Assembly (NCBI GenBank): GCA_963842305.1
Contig: CAWJFW010000002.1
Location: 1,116,001 to 1,180,000, forward strand
Source: JAIBJN01 sp963842305
GTDB lineage: Bacteria; Actinomycetota; Thermoleophilia; Gaiellales; Gaiellaceae
DNA length: 64,000 bases
Reading direction: 5' to 3'
Position 1 is the stretch's first letter. Each line of letters begins with the position of its first letter. The translations under genes were made by a program, and so were the position numbers. The notes under the pieces are model-generated. The model made no database searches, was not told the DNA's origin, and saw only the letters and a program-made list of their open reading frames with translations. Positions 56,342 through 64,000 of this stretch are shown one piece after another.

Positions 56342-56498
56342 CCGATCTGGCGATTTGGCCGCAAGACCAGGTCGGGCCACAGGCATTCCTCGCAGGTAGT
56401 GTTGCTGCGGAACGCTCAGACGCAATGGCTGACGCCTACATGCATCTCGACGCGGTTCAGGTGACGTTTTCGCACGCGAGCGTTCCGGGTTGCGACGA

Positions 56499-57446
56499 AT
56501 GAACGAGCTGCCAGCGCTTCAGCTCGAGCAGTGGGAGCCGACGAAAGAGACGCTTCACCTCTGGGCGCAGATCGTCGGCAAGGTGCGCCTGGCCTCGACG
56601 CCGCCGCAGAACCACTGGTGGAACGCGCCGCTCTACGTCGACACACGAGGATTGACGACGCGTCGCCTCCGCTTCGAGGACGACGACTTCGACGTCTCCT
56701 TCGACTTCGTCGCCCACGATCTCGTCGTGCGCACGAGCGGCGGGGAGGTGGAATCCTTCCCGCTCGCCGACGGTCTCTCGGTTGCGGCCTTCCACCAGCG
56801 CTTCTTCGCACTGCTCGCCGGCCTTGGGATCGAGGTGAAGATCCAGGCGGAGCCGTTCGGCGTCCCGACGACTACCCCCTTCGCCGAGGACACCGAGCAC
56901 GCTTCCTACGATCGCGAGGCGGTGGAGCGCTTCTGGCAGGCACTTCGCTGGATCGACTGGACGCTGCAGGAATTCGCGGGCTGGTTCTGCGGCAAAACCA
57001 GCCCGGTGCACCTCTTCTGGCACGGCCTCGACCTCGCCGTCACCCGCTTCTCAGGCGCGCGCGCCCCGGAGAATCCGAACGTCGACCGCGTCTCGCGGGA
57101 GGCCTACTCGCACGAGGTCATCAGCTTCGGCTTCTGGGCCGGTGACCAGAAGGTCCGCATGCCCGCCTTCTACTCATACACGGCGCCCGAGCCCGCCGGC
57201 CTCGCGGAACAGCCGCTCAGTCCCCAGGCGGCGAGCTGGCAGCAGCCGTTCGGCTCGAGCAATCTCGCCCTTCTTCCCTACGACGAGGTGCGCACCTCGC
57301 CCGACCCGCGTGGAATCCTGCTCGAGTTCCTTCAGAGCGCGTACGATGCCGGCGCCACGCTCGCCGGCTGGGACCGGGACACCCTCCGATCGTCCTGGTG
57401 CCCCACACCCGCCATGCGCGAGGGGCCGCTGGGAGGTGGAAGCTGA
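56499..57446 (+). CDS. DUF5996 family protein
   Basis: A 315-residue cytosolic protein with no signal peptide. QLEQWEPTKETLHLWAQIVGKVRL, NHWWNAPLYVDTRGL and CGKTSPVHLFWHGLDLAVTRF are conserved-looking and match the DUF5996 family. Function is unknown. ATG at 56499 is used; a TTG 9 nt upstream is the alternative. A DUF2630 gene begins 2 nt after the stop. Confidence 0.85.
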   Translation: MNELPALQLEQWEPTKETLHLWAQIVGKVRLASTPPQNHWWNAPLYVDTRGLTTRRLRFEDDDFDVSFDFVAHDLVVRTSGGEVESFPLADGLSVAAFHQRFFALLAGLGIEVKIQAEPFGVPTTTPFAEDTEHASYDREAVERFWQALRWIDWTLQEFAGWFCGKTSPVHLFWHGLDLAVTRFSGARAPENPNVDRVSREAYSHEVISFGFWAGDQKVRMPAFYSYTAPEPAGLAEQPLSPQAASWQQPFGSSNLALLPYDEVRTSPDPRGILLEFLQSAYDAGATLAGWDRDTLRSSWCPTPAMREGPLGGGS

Positions 57447-57447
57447 G

Positions 57448-57690
57448 ATGGACGAACCGCAGATTCACGGCTCGATCGAGAAGCTCGTCGCCGAAGAGCA
57501 GGAGCTCTGGACGCGCGAGTCGGCAGGAGACGCGACTGACGCCGATCGCGCGCGGCTCGAGGAGATCAGGGTCTCGCTCGACCAGTGCTGGGATCTTCTC
57601 CGCCAGCGCCGAGCGCTTCGCGACGCTGACAAGGATCCCGAGGGAGCGCAGGCTCGACGACCAGAAGTCGTGGAGCGCTACCAGCAGTAA
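57448..57690 (+). CDS. DUF2630 family protein
   Basis: An 80-residue helical protein: HGSIEKLVAEEQELW start, then DATDADRARLEEIRVSLDQCWDLLRQRRALR. The family is short, acidic and common in actinobacteria, of unknown function. The ATG has GGGAGGTGG about 10 nt upstream. It is coupled to the DUF5996 gene. Confidence 0.85.
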   Translation: MDEPQIHGSIEKLVAEEQELWTRESAGDATDADRARLEEIRVSLDQCWDLLRQRRALRDADKDPEGAQARRPEVVERYQQ

Positions 57691-57845
57691 GTCTTCCCTT
57701 GTGAGTTGGGAGCGCCAACCTCGGTAGTTCAGCGGGTGCCGGCGTCGACGCCCACGGGCGGCTCTGGGCACGAGTGTGCCTTGAGCAGGTGACCACTAAC
57801 TAAGCCCTGCACCCTAGGGCTGATTTCAGGAGGGTCGCCTGGGCC

Positions 57846-57882
57846 AGTGTTCGTGAATGTCGCCTGACCGCCTTGGGCGATA
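57846..57882 (+). repeat. Recurrent intergenic motif, copy A
   Basis: It begins AGTGTTCGTGAATGTCGCCT and ends GGGCGATA. Compared with copy B it differs at only a few positions over 37 nt. It lies 83 nt before the epoxide hydrolase ATG. Confidence 0.7.
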
Positions 57883-57964
57883 TGTCGCGGCGGCCCGTGA
57901 CGTTGTTTGCTTCCAGACCGCAGGGGTAGTCTCGCACCAAAGCCCCCTACCCACGGAGGTCCTC

Positions 57965-58858
57965 ATGACCACCACGAGCGTGCTCCCTGACGTCGGGATC
58001 GAGCTTCGGGAGGGTTACGCCGAGGTCGGCGATCAGAGCTTGCATTACGTCGAGGCCGGTGACGGGCCGCTGATCGTTCTGCTGCACGGCTTCCCGGAGT
58101 TCTGGTTCGGCTGGCGGCTACAGATCGCCCCGCTCGCCGCGGCCGGTTTTCGCGTCGTCGCGCCCGACACGCGTGGCTACAACCTGTCTTCGAAGCCCGA
58201 GGGCTTCGAGGCCTACGGCGTCGACCTGCTCGCCGCCGACATCCGCGGCCTCATCGGAGAACTCGGTGCCGAGTCCGCGCAGTTGGTCGGTCACGACTGG
58301 GGCGGATCCATCGCCTGGACGACCGCGATGAACCACCCCGAAGTGGTCGAACGACTCGCCATCCTCAACGCCGCTCATCCGCGGCGGCTCTCGCAGGGAC
58401 TGCACCACCCGAGCCAGCTCCGGAAGTCCTGGTACTTCTTCTTCTTTGCGCTCCCGGGCCTACCCGAGGACGTGGTGCACCTAAGAGACTGGCACTTCTA
58501 TCGGCACTTCCTGGAAGACGCGAACCCGCCTTACACCGACGAGGAAATCGAACGCTACGTCGAGGCGTGGTCGCAGCCAGGGGCATCGGCCGCGATGATC
58601 AACTACTACCGCGCCTCGGTAAGACAGTCCCAGAAGGAAGCCGCGGCGAAGCTTCGCCCGATCTCGGCGCCGACACTGGTCATCTGGGGGGAGCGCGATT
58701 CCTACCTCGGCTCCGACCTCGCCGAGCCCGAACGCGACGACGTACCGAACCTCGACCGCGTGGAGCGCCTGCCCGACGCGTCGCACTGGGTGCATCACGA
58801 CGAGGCTGAACGCGTCAACCAACTGCTTATCGACTTCTTCGCGGCCGGCGCGGCATAG
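57965..58858 (+). CDS. Epoxide hydrolase-like alpha/beta hydrolase
   Basis: A 297-residue alpha/beta hydrolase. HGFPEFWFGWR is the oxyanion motif, LVGHDWGGSIAW has the nucleophile Asp, and LPDASHWVHHDEAE has the catalytic His; the cap domain lies between. This is the soluble epoxide hydrolase/haloalkane dehalogenase pattern. ATG is preceded by CGGAGGTC. Its upstream region is a homologue of that before the next gene. Confidence 0.92.
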   Translation: MTTTSVLPDVGIELREGYAEVGDQSLHYVEAGDGPLIVLLHGFPEFWFGWRLQIAPLAAAGFRVVAPDTRGYNLSSKPEGFEAYGVDLLAADIRGLIGELGAESAQLVGHDWGGSIAWTTAMNHPEVVERLAILNAAHPRRLSQGLHHPSQLRKSWYFFFFALPGLPEDVVHLRDWHFYRHFLEDANPPYTDEEIERYVEAWSQPGASAAMINYYRASVRQSQKEAAAKLRPISAPTLVIWGERDSYLGSDLAEPERDDVPNLDRVERLPDASHWVHHDEAERVNQLLIDFFAAGAA

Positions 58859-58876
58859 GCAATGGAGGCTTGAGCC

Positions 58877-58914
58877 AGCGTTCGGGAATGTCACCCGAGG
58901 GCTAAAGGGCGATA
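58877..58914 (+). repeat. Recurrent intergenic motif, copy B
   Basis: It begins AGCGTTCGGGAATGTCACCC and ends GGGCGATA. The hyphenated arms TCGGG and CCCGA flank 7 nt. It lies just before the second epoxide hydrolase. Confidence 0.75.
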
Positions 58915-58945
58915 GGAACCGCATCTACCAACCACGGAGGTCGTG

Positions 58946-60139
58946 ATGAGCACCACCGCCCAGACCGCCATCGACATCCGTCCCTTCCACGTCGACACTC
59001 CCGAAGAGAAGCTCGCCGAGCTGCGCCGCCGGATCGCCGCGACGCGCCTGCCCTCCGGGGAGCTGGTGGCCGATCGGTCGCAGGGCGTGCAGTTGGCGAC
59101 GATTCAGGAGCTCGCGCGCTACTGGGAGACCGACTACGACTGGCGCAAGGCCGAGGTGAAGCTCAACGCCTTGCCCCAGTTCACGACCGAGATCGACCGC
59201 GTCGACATCCACTTCATCCACGTCAGGTCGTCGCACGAGAACGCGCTCCCGCTGATCATGACCCACGGCTGGCCCGGCTCCGTGATGGAGATGATCGACT
59301 CCGTCGGCCCGCTGACGGACCCGACTGCGCACGGCGGCAGCGCCGAGGATGCCTTCCACCTCGTGTTGCCCTCCCTGCCCGGGTACGGCTTCTCGGGCGA
59401 GCCGGTCGAGGTCGGCTGGGACCTTGGCCGGACCGCTCGGGCCTGGGTCGAGCTCATGCGCCGCCTCGGCTACACACGCTACGTGGCCCAGGGCGGCGAC
59501 GTGGGCGCCGGCGTCACCGACGCGATGGCCCGCCAGGCACCCGAGGGGCTGATCGGCATCCACACGAACCTGCTCGTGCCGGCGCTGAGCGGCACCATGC
59601 CGACGGACACCGACGAGGAACGCGCCGCGGCCGCGCAGATCGCCACCTTCGGTCAGTCGGGGAACGGCTACTACATCGAGATGGCCACCCGCCCGCAGAC
59701 GATCGGCTATGCCCTGCTCGACTCCCCCGTCGCCCTGGCCGCCTGGATGATCGACCACGACACGGATAGCTACTACAAGATCGCCAGCGCCTTCGTCGAT
59801 GGGCAGCCCTCGGGCAATCTCACCCGGGACAACGTCCTGGACAACATCACGGCGTACTGGCTGACCGGCACCGGCGCCTCCGCGGCCCGGTCGTACTGGG
59901 AGGCCTACGGGCCGGACGCGCCGGCCGCTGGCCGCCAGCCGCTGCCGCCGTCGCCGATCCCGGTCGGCTTCACGACCTTCCCCGGCGAGATCTGGCGGAC
60001 TCCGCGCAGCTGGGTCGAGAAGTCGTACCCCAACGTCATCTACTTCAACGAGGTCGACCGGGGCGGCCACTTCGCTGCGTGGGAGGAGCCGGAGCTCTTC
60101 TCCGCGGAGATCCGGGCAGCATTCAGGTCACTTCGATAG
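58946..60139 (+). CDS. Epoxide hydrolase (EHN-domain type)
   Basis: A 397-residue protein with an N-terminal EHN domain (IRPFHVDTPEEKLAELRRRI), then an alpha/beta hydrolase with THGWPGSVMEM, the nucleophile Asp in AQGGDVGAGVTDA, and the His in DRGGHFAAWEEPE. This is the microsomal/juvenile-hormone epoxide hydrolase type. It opens epoxides to diols. ATG at 58946 is used; GTG 3 nt upstream is possible. The two hydrolases are adjacent and not obviously duplicated. Confidence 0.92.
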   Translation: MSTTAQTAIDIRPFHVDTPEEKLAELRRRIAATRLPSGELVADRSQGVQLATIQELARYWETDYDWRKAEVKLNALPQFTTEIDRVDIHFIHVRSSHENALPLIMTHGWPGSVMEMIDSVGPLTDPTAHGGSAEDAFHLVLPSLPGYGFSGEPVEVGWDLGRTARAWVELMRRLGYTRYVAQGGDVGAGVTDAMARQAPEGLIGIHTNLLVPALSGTMPTDTDEERAAAAQIATFGQSGNGYYIEMATRPQTIGYALLDSPVALAAWMIDHDTDSYYKIASAFVDGQPSGNLTRDNVLDNITAYWLTGTGASAARSYWEAYGPDAPAAGRQPLPPSPIPVGFTTFPGEIWRTPRSWVEKSYPNVIYFNEVDRGGHFAAWEEPELFSAEIRAAFRSLR

Positions 60140-60241
60140 GGCGGAAGGAGAGAGCCATGAGCCTGTGCGGCGCCCGACGCCGCCCCGGAATAGAGGCGCT
60201 CACCTTCGAGGGTCACCTACCCGGCTTCGACACTGGTGGGC

Positions 60242-60265
60242 GAGCGTTCAGGAATGCACCCGAGG
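60242..60265 (+). repeat. Recurrent intergenic motif, copy C
   Basis: GAGCGTTCAGGAATGCACCC is followed by GAGG; it matches copy B with one deletion. It lies 25 nt before the GNAT ATG. Confidence 0.65.
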
Positions 60266-60290
60266 TTTGCGGCAGTTAGCGTTAACGGCG

Positions 60291-60779
60291 ATGCAGGAGG
60301 GCTCGGGACACCTTGTCCTTCGCGAGATCGAAGATCGTGATATCGGCGTGCTGTTCGAGCACTCGACGGATCCCGACGCGATCCGAATGGCGGCATTCAC
60401 GTCGCCGGATTTCGATGATCGAACCGCCTTTGAGCGACGGTGGGCGCGACTGAGGAACGACGCCTCGACGACGAACAGGGTCGTCGAGGTCGACGGTCGG
60501 GTCGTGGGTCACATCGCGAGCTTCGACTTGGAGGGTCACCGCGAGGTCACCTATTGGATCGGCCGTGAACATTGGGGCCGCGGCATTGCCACTCATGCTC
60601 TACAAGAGTTCTTGCAGGTGGAGGCAACCCGTCCTCTTTACGCTGGCGCTGCGAGCGACAACGCGGCGTCGATTCGTGTGTTGACGAAGTGCGGTTTTCG
60701 TATCGTGGGCGAGGGGCGCGCGTTCGCCCATGGGCGCAACGAGGAGACGGACGAGGTCGTGCTGCGACTCGATGCCTGA
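60291..60779 (+). CDS. GNAT (RimJ/RimL-like) N-acetyltransferase
   Basis: A 162-residue GNAT: HLVLREIEDRDIGVLFEHS start, motif A IGREHWGRGIATHALQEFL, motif B region SDNAASIRVLTKCGFRIVGE. Such enzymes acetylate protein N-termini, antibiotics or small amines. TAGCGT lies 8 nt before the ATG. It is preceded by copy C and followed by copy D of the recurrent motif. Confidence 0.9.
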   Translation: MQEGSGHLVLREIEDRDIGVLFEHSTDPDAIRMAAFTSPDFDDRTAFERRWARLRNDASTTNRVVEVDGRVVGHIASFDLEGHREVTYWIGREHWGRGIATHALQEFLQVEATRPLYAGAASDNAASIRVLTKCGFRIVGEGRAFAHGRNEETDEVVLRLDA

Positions 60780-60788
60780 CCCAACTGC

Positions 60789-60816
60789 CGAGGGTTCGGG
60801 AATGTATCTAGACGGC
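60789..60816 (+). repeat. Recurrent intergenic motif, copy D (diverged)
   Basis: It contains GAGGGTTCGGGAATGT as in copy B, then departs (ATCTAGACGGC). It precedes the deazaflavin-dependent gene. Confidence 0.5.
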
Positions 60817-61048
60817 GGGCAAGGCGGGCGGTTTGGAACGAGGCGGTCGTCGAGAAGGCCAGGCTATGACCGGCCAATCGGAAGGGAACGGTCCTCCACA
60901 TAGGCTCAGCGACGAGGAGCGTGCTCCAGAGATGGACGCGTTACTCGGGGACCTGGAACGTCGCCTAACAATGGACTGGGTAGGCGACCACCACGACCCC
61001 CGGCCCCCTTCTATGATCCCTCGTCGCCTCCGAAGAGAAAGCAGCCCC

Positions 61049-61918
61049 ATGCCCGACACGGCGCCAGATCAGATCAATGAGGCGGACGAGCAGCGGCCGC
61101 CGACGGCTGCGAAGGAATGGCACGGGCCAGGTCTGTGGCGGCGCGTGGGGAACGTGATCACTGGCCTGCTCGCACGCGTCGGGATTGGACCCGTCTACCT
61201 GTTGACGACCCATGGCCGCAAGACCGGCCAGTTGCGTACGAATCCTGTGGTTCCCGTCGAGCACGGTGGGAAGCGCTGGCTGGTCGCCCCCTACGGAGCC
61301 GTCTCGTGGGTGCACAACGCCCGCGCCGCCGGGCAGGTCAGTCTGCGTCACGGACGCAACACGCGCGACTACGTCATCCGAGAGGTTTCCCCCGGCGAAG
61401 CTGGACCGATCCTCAAGCGCTACGTCGCTATCGCCAGCATCAGCCGGCCGTACTTCCGGGCCGGCAAGGACTCTCCCGTGACCGACTTCGTCGCCGAAGC
61501 GGACCGTCACCCTGTGTTCGAGCTCACCCCGCTCGCTGACGTACCGAGCGCTCTAGGGGCGAGGCCCACGGAAGCGGGCAAGGTGTCTCGAGTTCTGCGA
61601 GCGGCCCACTTCGACCGGATCGGCGCCAACCCGATGGAGCGAATCGACCGCTCGCGCCGAAGGCGGGCCGAGCGCCACGGCGGGTTCGAAGTGGTGGCGC
61701 CCGCCCGTTGGATTCACCCGCCTGACCCATCTACCCTCACACGAAATGGGGTGGTGGGTCTGCGTCAACCTGGACATGCGGTCGTTGTCGTGTGCGGCAG
61801 CCACGCCGCGGCTCAACGCTCATGTGGTCGTGAGAGACTGGGCCGTGCGCTTCAGCTATCAGCTGATCCCGGAGCAGCCGCTCGATCAAGCGCTCGCCGC
61901 GATCCAGCTGATGGATGA
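61049..61918 (+). CDS. Deazaflavin (F420)-dependent nitroreductase family protein, C-terminal extension doubtful
   Basis: The core (residues about 30-163) is a DDN/DUF385 split-barrel flavin-like domain: VYLLTTHGRKTGQLRTNPVV, WLVAPYGAVSWVHNARAAG and the closing HPVFELTPL. Members reduce substrates with F420H2. The frame continues 120 residues past the usual end, through repeat E2, into the LLM gene. The +1 frame has a TGA at 61537-61539 just after that end, so a one-base deletion may have removed the true stop. ATG at 61049 is preferred over two upstream starts. Confidence 0.75.
   Translation: MPDTAPDQINEADEQRPPTAAKEWHGPGLWRRVGNVITGLLARVGIGPVYLLTTHGRKTGQLRTNPVVPVEHGGKRWLVAPYGAVSWVHNARAAGQVSLRHGRNTRDYVIREVSPGEAGPILKRYVAIASISRPYFRAGKDSPVTDFVAEADRHPVFELTPLADVPSALGARPTEAGKVSRVLRAAHFDRIGANPMERIDRSRRRRAERHGGFEVVAPARWIHPPDPSTLTRNGVVGLRQPGHAVVVVCGSHAAAQRSCGRERLGRALQLSADPGAAARSSARRDPADG
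61721..61765. repeat. 46-bp palindromic repeat, copy E2
   Basis: It matches 49710-49755 at about 80%. The arms GACCCA...TGGGTC and ACCC...GGGT can pair. It falls in the doubtful C-terminal extension of the deazaflavin gene. Confidence 0.65.
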
Positions 61919-62897
61919 GCTCGGGTTCTGGGGCTGCTACAGCGCCGACGAGACCTACCACAAGGACATGTGGGCGCTTTTTGCAGCCGCCGCGGACCGC
62001 ACAACGCGACTTCGCATGGGGCCCGAGGTCACGCACGTGATCCTCAAGGATCCGACGATCATCGCGCAGCAGGTCGCGACGCTCGACGAGCTCACCCATG
62101 GGCGCGCCGAGCTCGTCTTCTCGACCGGGAACTTCGCGATGCTCAAGCAGTACCGCGTCCCTTTGGCCGGCATGAAGCCGATCTCCCGGTTGCGCGAGGC
62201 CCACCATGTCCTGCGGACGTTTCTCGCCGAGGGCGCGATCGACTTCGACGGGGACTACTACAAATACACCGGGCTGTTCACCGCCGCCCGGCCCGTCCAG
62301 AGCCCGTTCCCGATCAAGCTCGGGGGGATGCGCGGGCCTCGCTCGTTCGAGCTCGCCGGGGAGATCGCGGACGGACTCCATACCGCGTGTGCTTACTCAC
62401 GCGAGGCGCTCGATTTCACGGCCTCGGCCTTCCGTCAGGGAGCGGAGAGATCTGGTCGAGACTGGCGCGAGCTCGACCTTGCCGACAACCCTCTTGGGGC
62501 TATCGCTTCTGAGCCGGAGCCGGCGCGGGAGGCGGCTCGGATCATGGCAGCCTTCTACATTGGCTCGATGCCCGTCGAGTTGCTGGCTCGGCACGGAATC
62601 GAGTTCGAGGATGTGAGGCCGATCGTCGAGGCCTTCACGGCAGGCGACGTTCAGCGTGCGCTCGAGCTAACTTCCTCGGAGCTCGGCGCGGCGCTGTCGG
62701 TGGCCGGGACGGCAAGGGACTGGATCGAGAAGATCGAGCGCGACTTCCTCCCGGCCGGCTTCAACCATCTACTCGTCACATTCGCCGACCCCTTCCTCGT
62801 CGAGAGCTGGTCAGGGCGAAGGATCGACGGCCTCCCCAGTCTCGAAGAACAGCTCCGGCTCTTCCACGACGAGGTGATGGTCGCGTTCGCCGACTGA
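61845..62897 (+). CDS. LLM class F420-dependent oxidoreductase
   Basis: A 350-residue bacterial luciferase-like TIM barrel: FSYQLIPEQPLDQALAAIQL, LGFWGCYSADETYHKDMW, LRMGPEVTHVILKDP, LDELTHGRAELVFSTGNF. It resembles methylene-H4MPT reductase-type enzymes that use F420. Its neighbour is an F420-type protein, which supports the cofactor. The start is GTG at 61845 by homology; upstream GTGs are alternatives. Confidence 0.9.
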   Translation: MRFSYQLIPEQPLDQALAAIQLMDELGFWGCYSADETYHKDMWALFAAAADRTTRLRMGPEVTHVILKDPTIIAQQVATLDELTHGRAELVFSTGNFAMLKQYRVPLAGMKPISRLREAHHVLRTFLAEGAIDFDGDYYKYTGLFTAARPVQSPFPIKLGGMRGPRSFELAGEIADGLHTACAYSREALDFTASAFRQGAERSGRDWRELDLADNPLGAIASEPEPAREAARIMAAFYIGSMPVELLARHGIEFEDVRPIVEAFTAGDVQRALELTSSELGAALSVAGTARDWIEKIERDFLPAGFNHLLVTFADPFLVESWSGRRIDGLPSLEEQLRLFHDEVMVAFAD

Positions 62898-63158
62898 TCG
62901 CGCAAAACGGGCTCGCATGTCGCGCGGCCTTGCCTTCTGGGCGCGGAGCGTATTCCGAGTGAGGCGACCTAACCGCCTCTGCCCTCGTTGGCGAGGGAAG
63001 GCTGACTTAAAGGTCTCAAGGCACAGCGTCCACGCTGGTGTCAAGGCCTCCTGCGGCCAAAACGGAGAGATGTAGCCCTTCGAGGAACGGGAGGGGACCG
63101 ATCCCGAACGGCCATTTTGGATGAGCATTGCGGTGCGCTGGTGCAAGCGCCCGAGGCG
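62898..63158 (+). other. 261-nt region without a gene
   Basis: Neither a gene nor a clear hairpin is seen. The lipoprotein on the minus strand ends at 63159. Confidence 0.4.
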
Positions 63159-63611
63159 CTATGGGTTCGACCACCCGATCGTGACCGTGCAGCCCTCACC
63201 TGGCCGTACCGCAATCGTGGCCCTGAGAGGGCGGTCGCGCACGACAACTATCTCGCGCGAACACTCGTCCTCTGGCCGGCCGAGGTTGTCGCAGCTCCCG
63301 TCGCAGTACCGCTGAAAAATCGCGAGCCGATAGCTGCCCGGATCGAGACGCAGTGTCATGGTTGAGAGGAAGCGAAGCTCGCTGAGCTTCTGTCCGTCGA
63401 GTGGGAATCGCTTCTCCATGACTTTGTCCCCGTCCAGATTCTCGATGCGGACATGCGAGTACGATCCCTCCGCGGGTATCCCATCCTTCGAGACGTCGTA
63501 GATCTGCCGAACGGGTACATCCACGGCGTCCGGGTCAGGATCCGGACTCTTACCTCCCATACACGCTGACAAGGCGATCAGCGCGAGTGAGGCGATCACA
63601 AGGTTCCTCAA
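63159..63611 (-). CDS. Lipoprotein of unknown function
   Basis: A 150-residue lipoprotein. LVIASLALIALSAC is the signal peptide and lipobox, Cys near residue 17; then a DPDPDAV linker and a beta-rich domain (YSHVRIENLDGDKVMEKRF; MTLRLDPGSYRLAIFQRYC) with four more cysteines (YCDGSC, DECSRE, EGCTVT). The start is uncertain: TTG at 63611 gives a positive residue before the helix; GTG 15 nt later has a better Shine-Dalgarno. Confidence 0.8.
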   Translation of the reverse strand: MRNLVIASLALIALSACMGGKSPDPDPDAVDVPVRQIYDVSKDGIPAEGSYSHVRIENLDGDKVMEKRFPLDGQKLSELRFLSTMTLRLDPGSYRLAIFQRYCDGSCDNLGRPEDECSREIVVVRDRPLRATIAVRPGEGCTVTIGWSNP

Positions 63612-63820
63612 TACTCCCTCGGACGTCGAACCATGACGAAAGGCTCCATTCGTGCGAGCACGCAAACCCATCAGCCCCCGAACTCCTACCGGGGGCGTGG
63701 GTCAGGGTAGTCCTAGGGTCACTTTTCGGCCCGCGCCGCGGTCTTTCTTGCGGGCGAGCAAACCCCCCGAGCGGGCGACGACCACGGACGTAGCTCGGCC
63801 TATGATTCAAGGTTGAGCTG

Positions 63821-63988
63821 ATGGCGCAGCCTCCGCGAATCCTTTGGCGTGACTGCTCGGTCTGCGGTTGGCGGACGTACCCGCAACAGCAGGCGGTCGC
63901 GAACAAATCGGTGTGGTCGTCGGCCTGGAAGCCGTCGAGTGAGTGCGGCGGGTGCGGCGCTCTGCTTGAGGCCGAAGCCCAGGTCTAG
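63821..63988 (+). CDS. Small zinc-ribbon-like protein
   Basis: A 55-residue protein: DCSVCGWRTYPQQ near the start and SECGGCGALLEAE near the end give two C-x2-C pairs about 32 residues apart, a zinc ribbon. TATGAT lies 14 nt before the ATG. No family is known. Confidence 0.62.
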   Translation: MAQPPRILWRDCSVCGWRTYPQQQAVANKSVWSSAWKPSSECGGCGALLEAEAQV

Positions 63989-64000
63989 GCCACCGGCGAC

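Noticed and set aside
57846..60816. The recurrent motif as integron attC sites with a cassette array
   Set aside because: No integrase gene and no GTTRRRY/RYYYAAC core pairs; genes keep normal spacing and share strand by operon-like order.

Overview
The window is a 64 kb piece of a high-GC bacterial chromosome. Most signs point to Actinomycetota, and the gene set (RskA-type anti-sigma factor, F420-type oxidoreductases, DUF4331, DUF2630 and DUF5996 proteins) fits a Thermoleophilia/Gaiella-like lineage. That placement is inference; the 16S gene at 19612-21160 would settle it. Many genes lack a Shine-Dalgarno sequence and instead carry a TANNNT hexamer 6-7 nt before an ATG or GTG, which is the signature of leaderless transcription.

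Layout. 1-6.2 kb (minus strand): ruvC-ruvA-DUF3303-ruvB, then yebC, pdxT and pdxS for vitamin B6, and a homocysteine methyltransferase/MetF fusion. 6.4-9.1 kb: an RTX-like secreted protein, tRNA-Ile2(CAU), a YjbQ protein, an EamA transporter and tRNA-Asn. 9.1-16.2 kb: dnaG, a dGTPase-like gene, an SDR, then cupin, phosphatase, M48 protease and exported proteins. 16.2-21.5 kb: a complete rrn operon (16S-23S-5S, minus strand) with no tRNA in the spacer, long processing stems, a consensus promoter and an unexpected terminator inside its leader. 21.5-31.5 kb: tyrS; an operon of DUF4331, TPR, exported NicO and NicO proteins; a divergent ECF sigma/anti-sigma pair; and a PASTA-containing penicillin-binding protein.

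31.5-46.4 kb is housekeeping: a 3-methyladenine glycosylase, serA with a class V aminotransferase, ilvE, a DegT aminotransferase, gatCAB, cold-shock protein, folD, HMG-CoA reductase and a thioesterase. 46.4-64 kb is accessory in character: a beta-propeller lipoprotein, a cupredoxin, a methyltransferase, alpha/beta and epoxide hydrolases, FtsH, GNAT, deazaflavin-dependent and LLM-type F420 enzymes, a lipoprotein and several very small proteins. Short intergenic repeats recur in this last part.

Three genes (ybaK, folD and an alpha/beta hydrolase) are each split by what looks like one extra base, and a fourth locus looks short of one base. In each, the conserved motifs resume in the shifted frame. 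This means either recent decay or uncorrected indels in the assembly. Nothing here is a CRISPR array, prophage, transposon or integron. The most system-like unexplained unit is the DUF4331-TPR-NicO operon facing an ECF sigma/anti-sigma pair across a perfect 24-bp palindrome.
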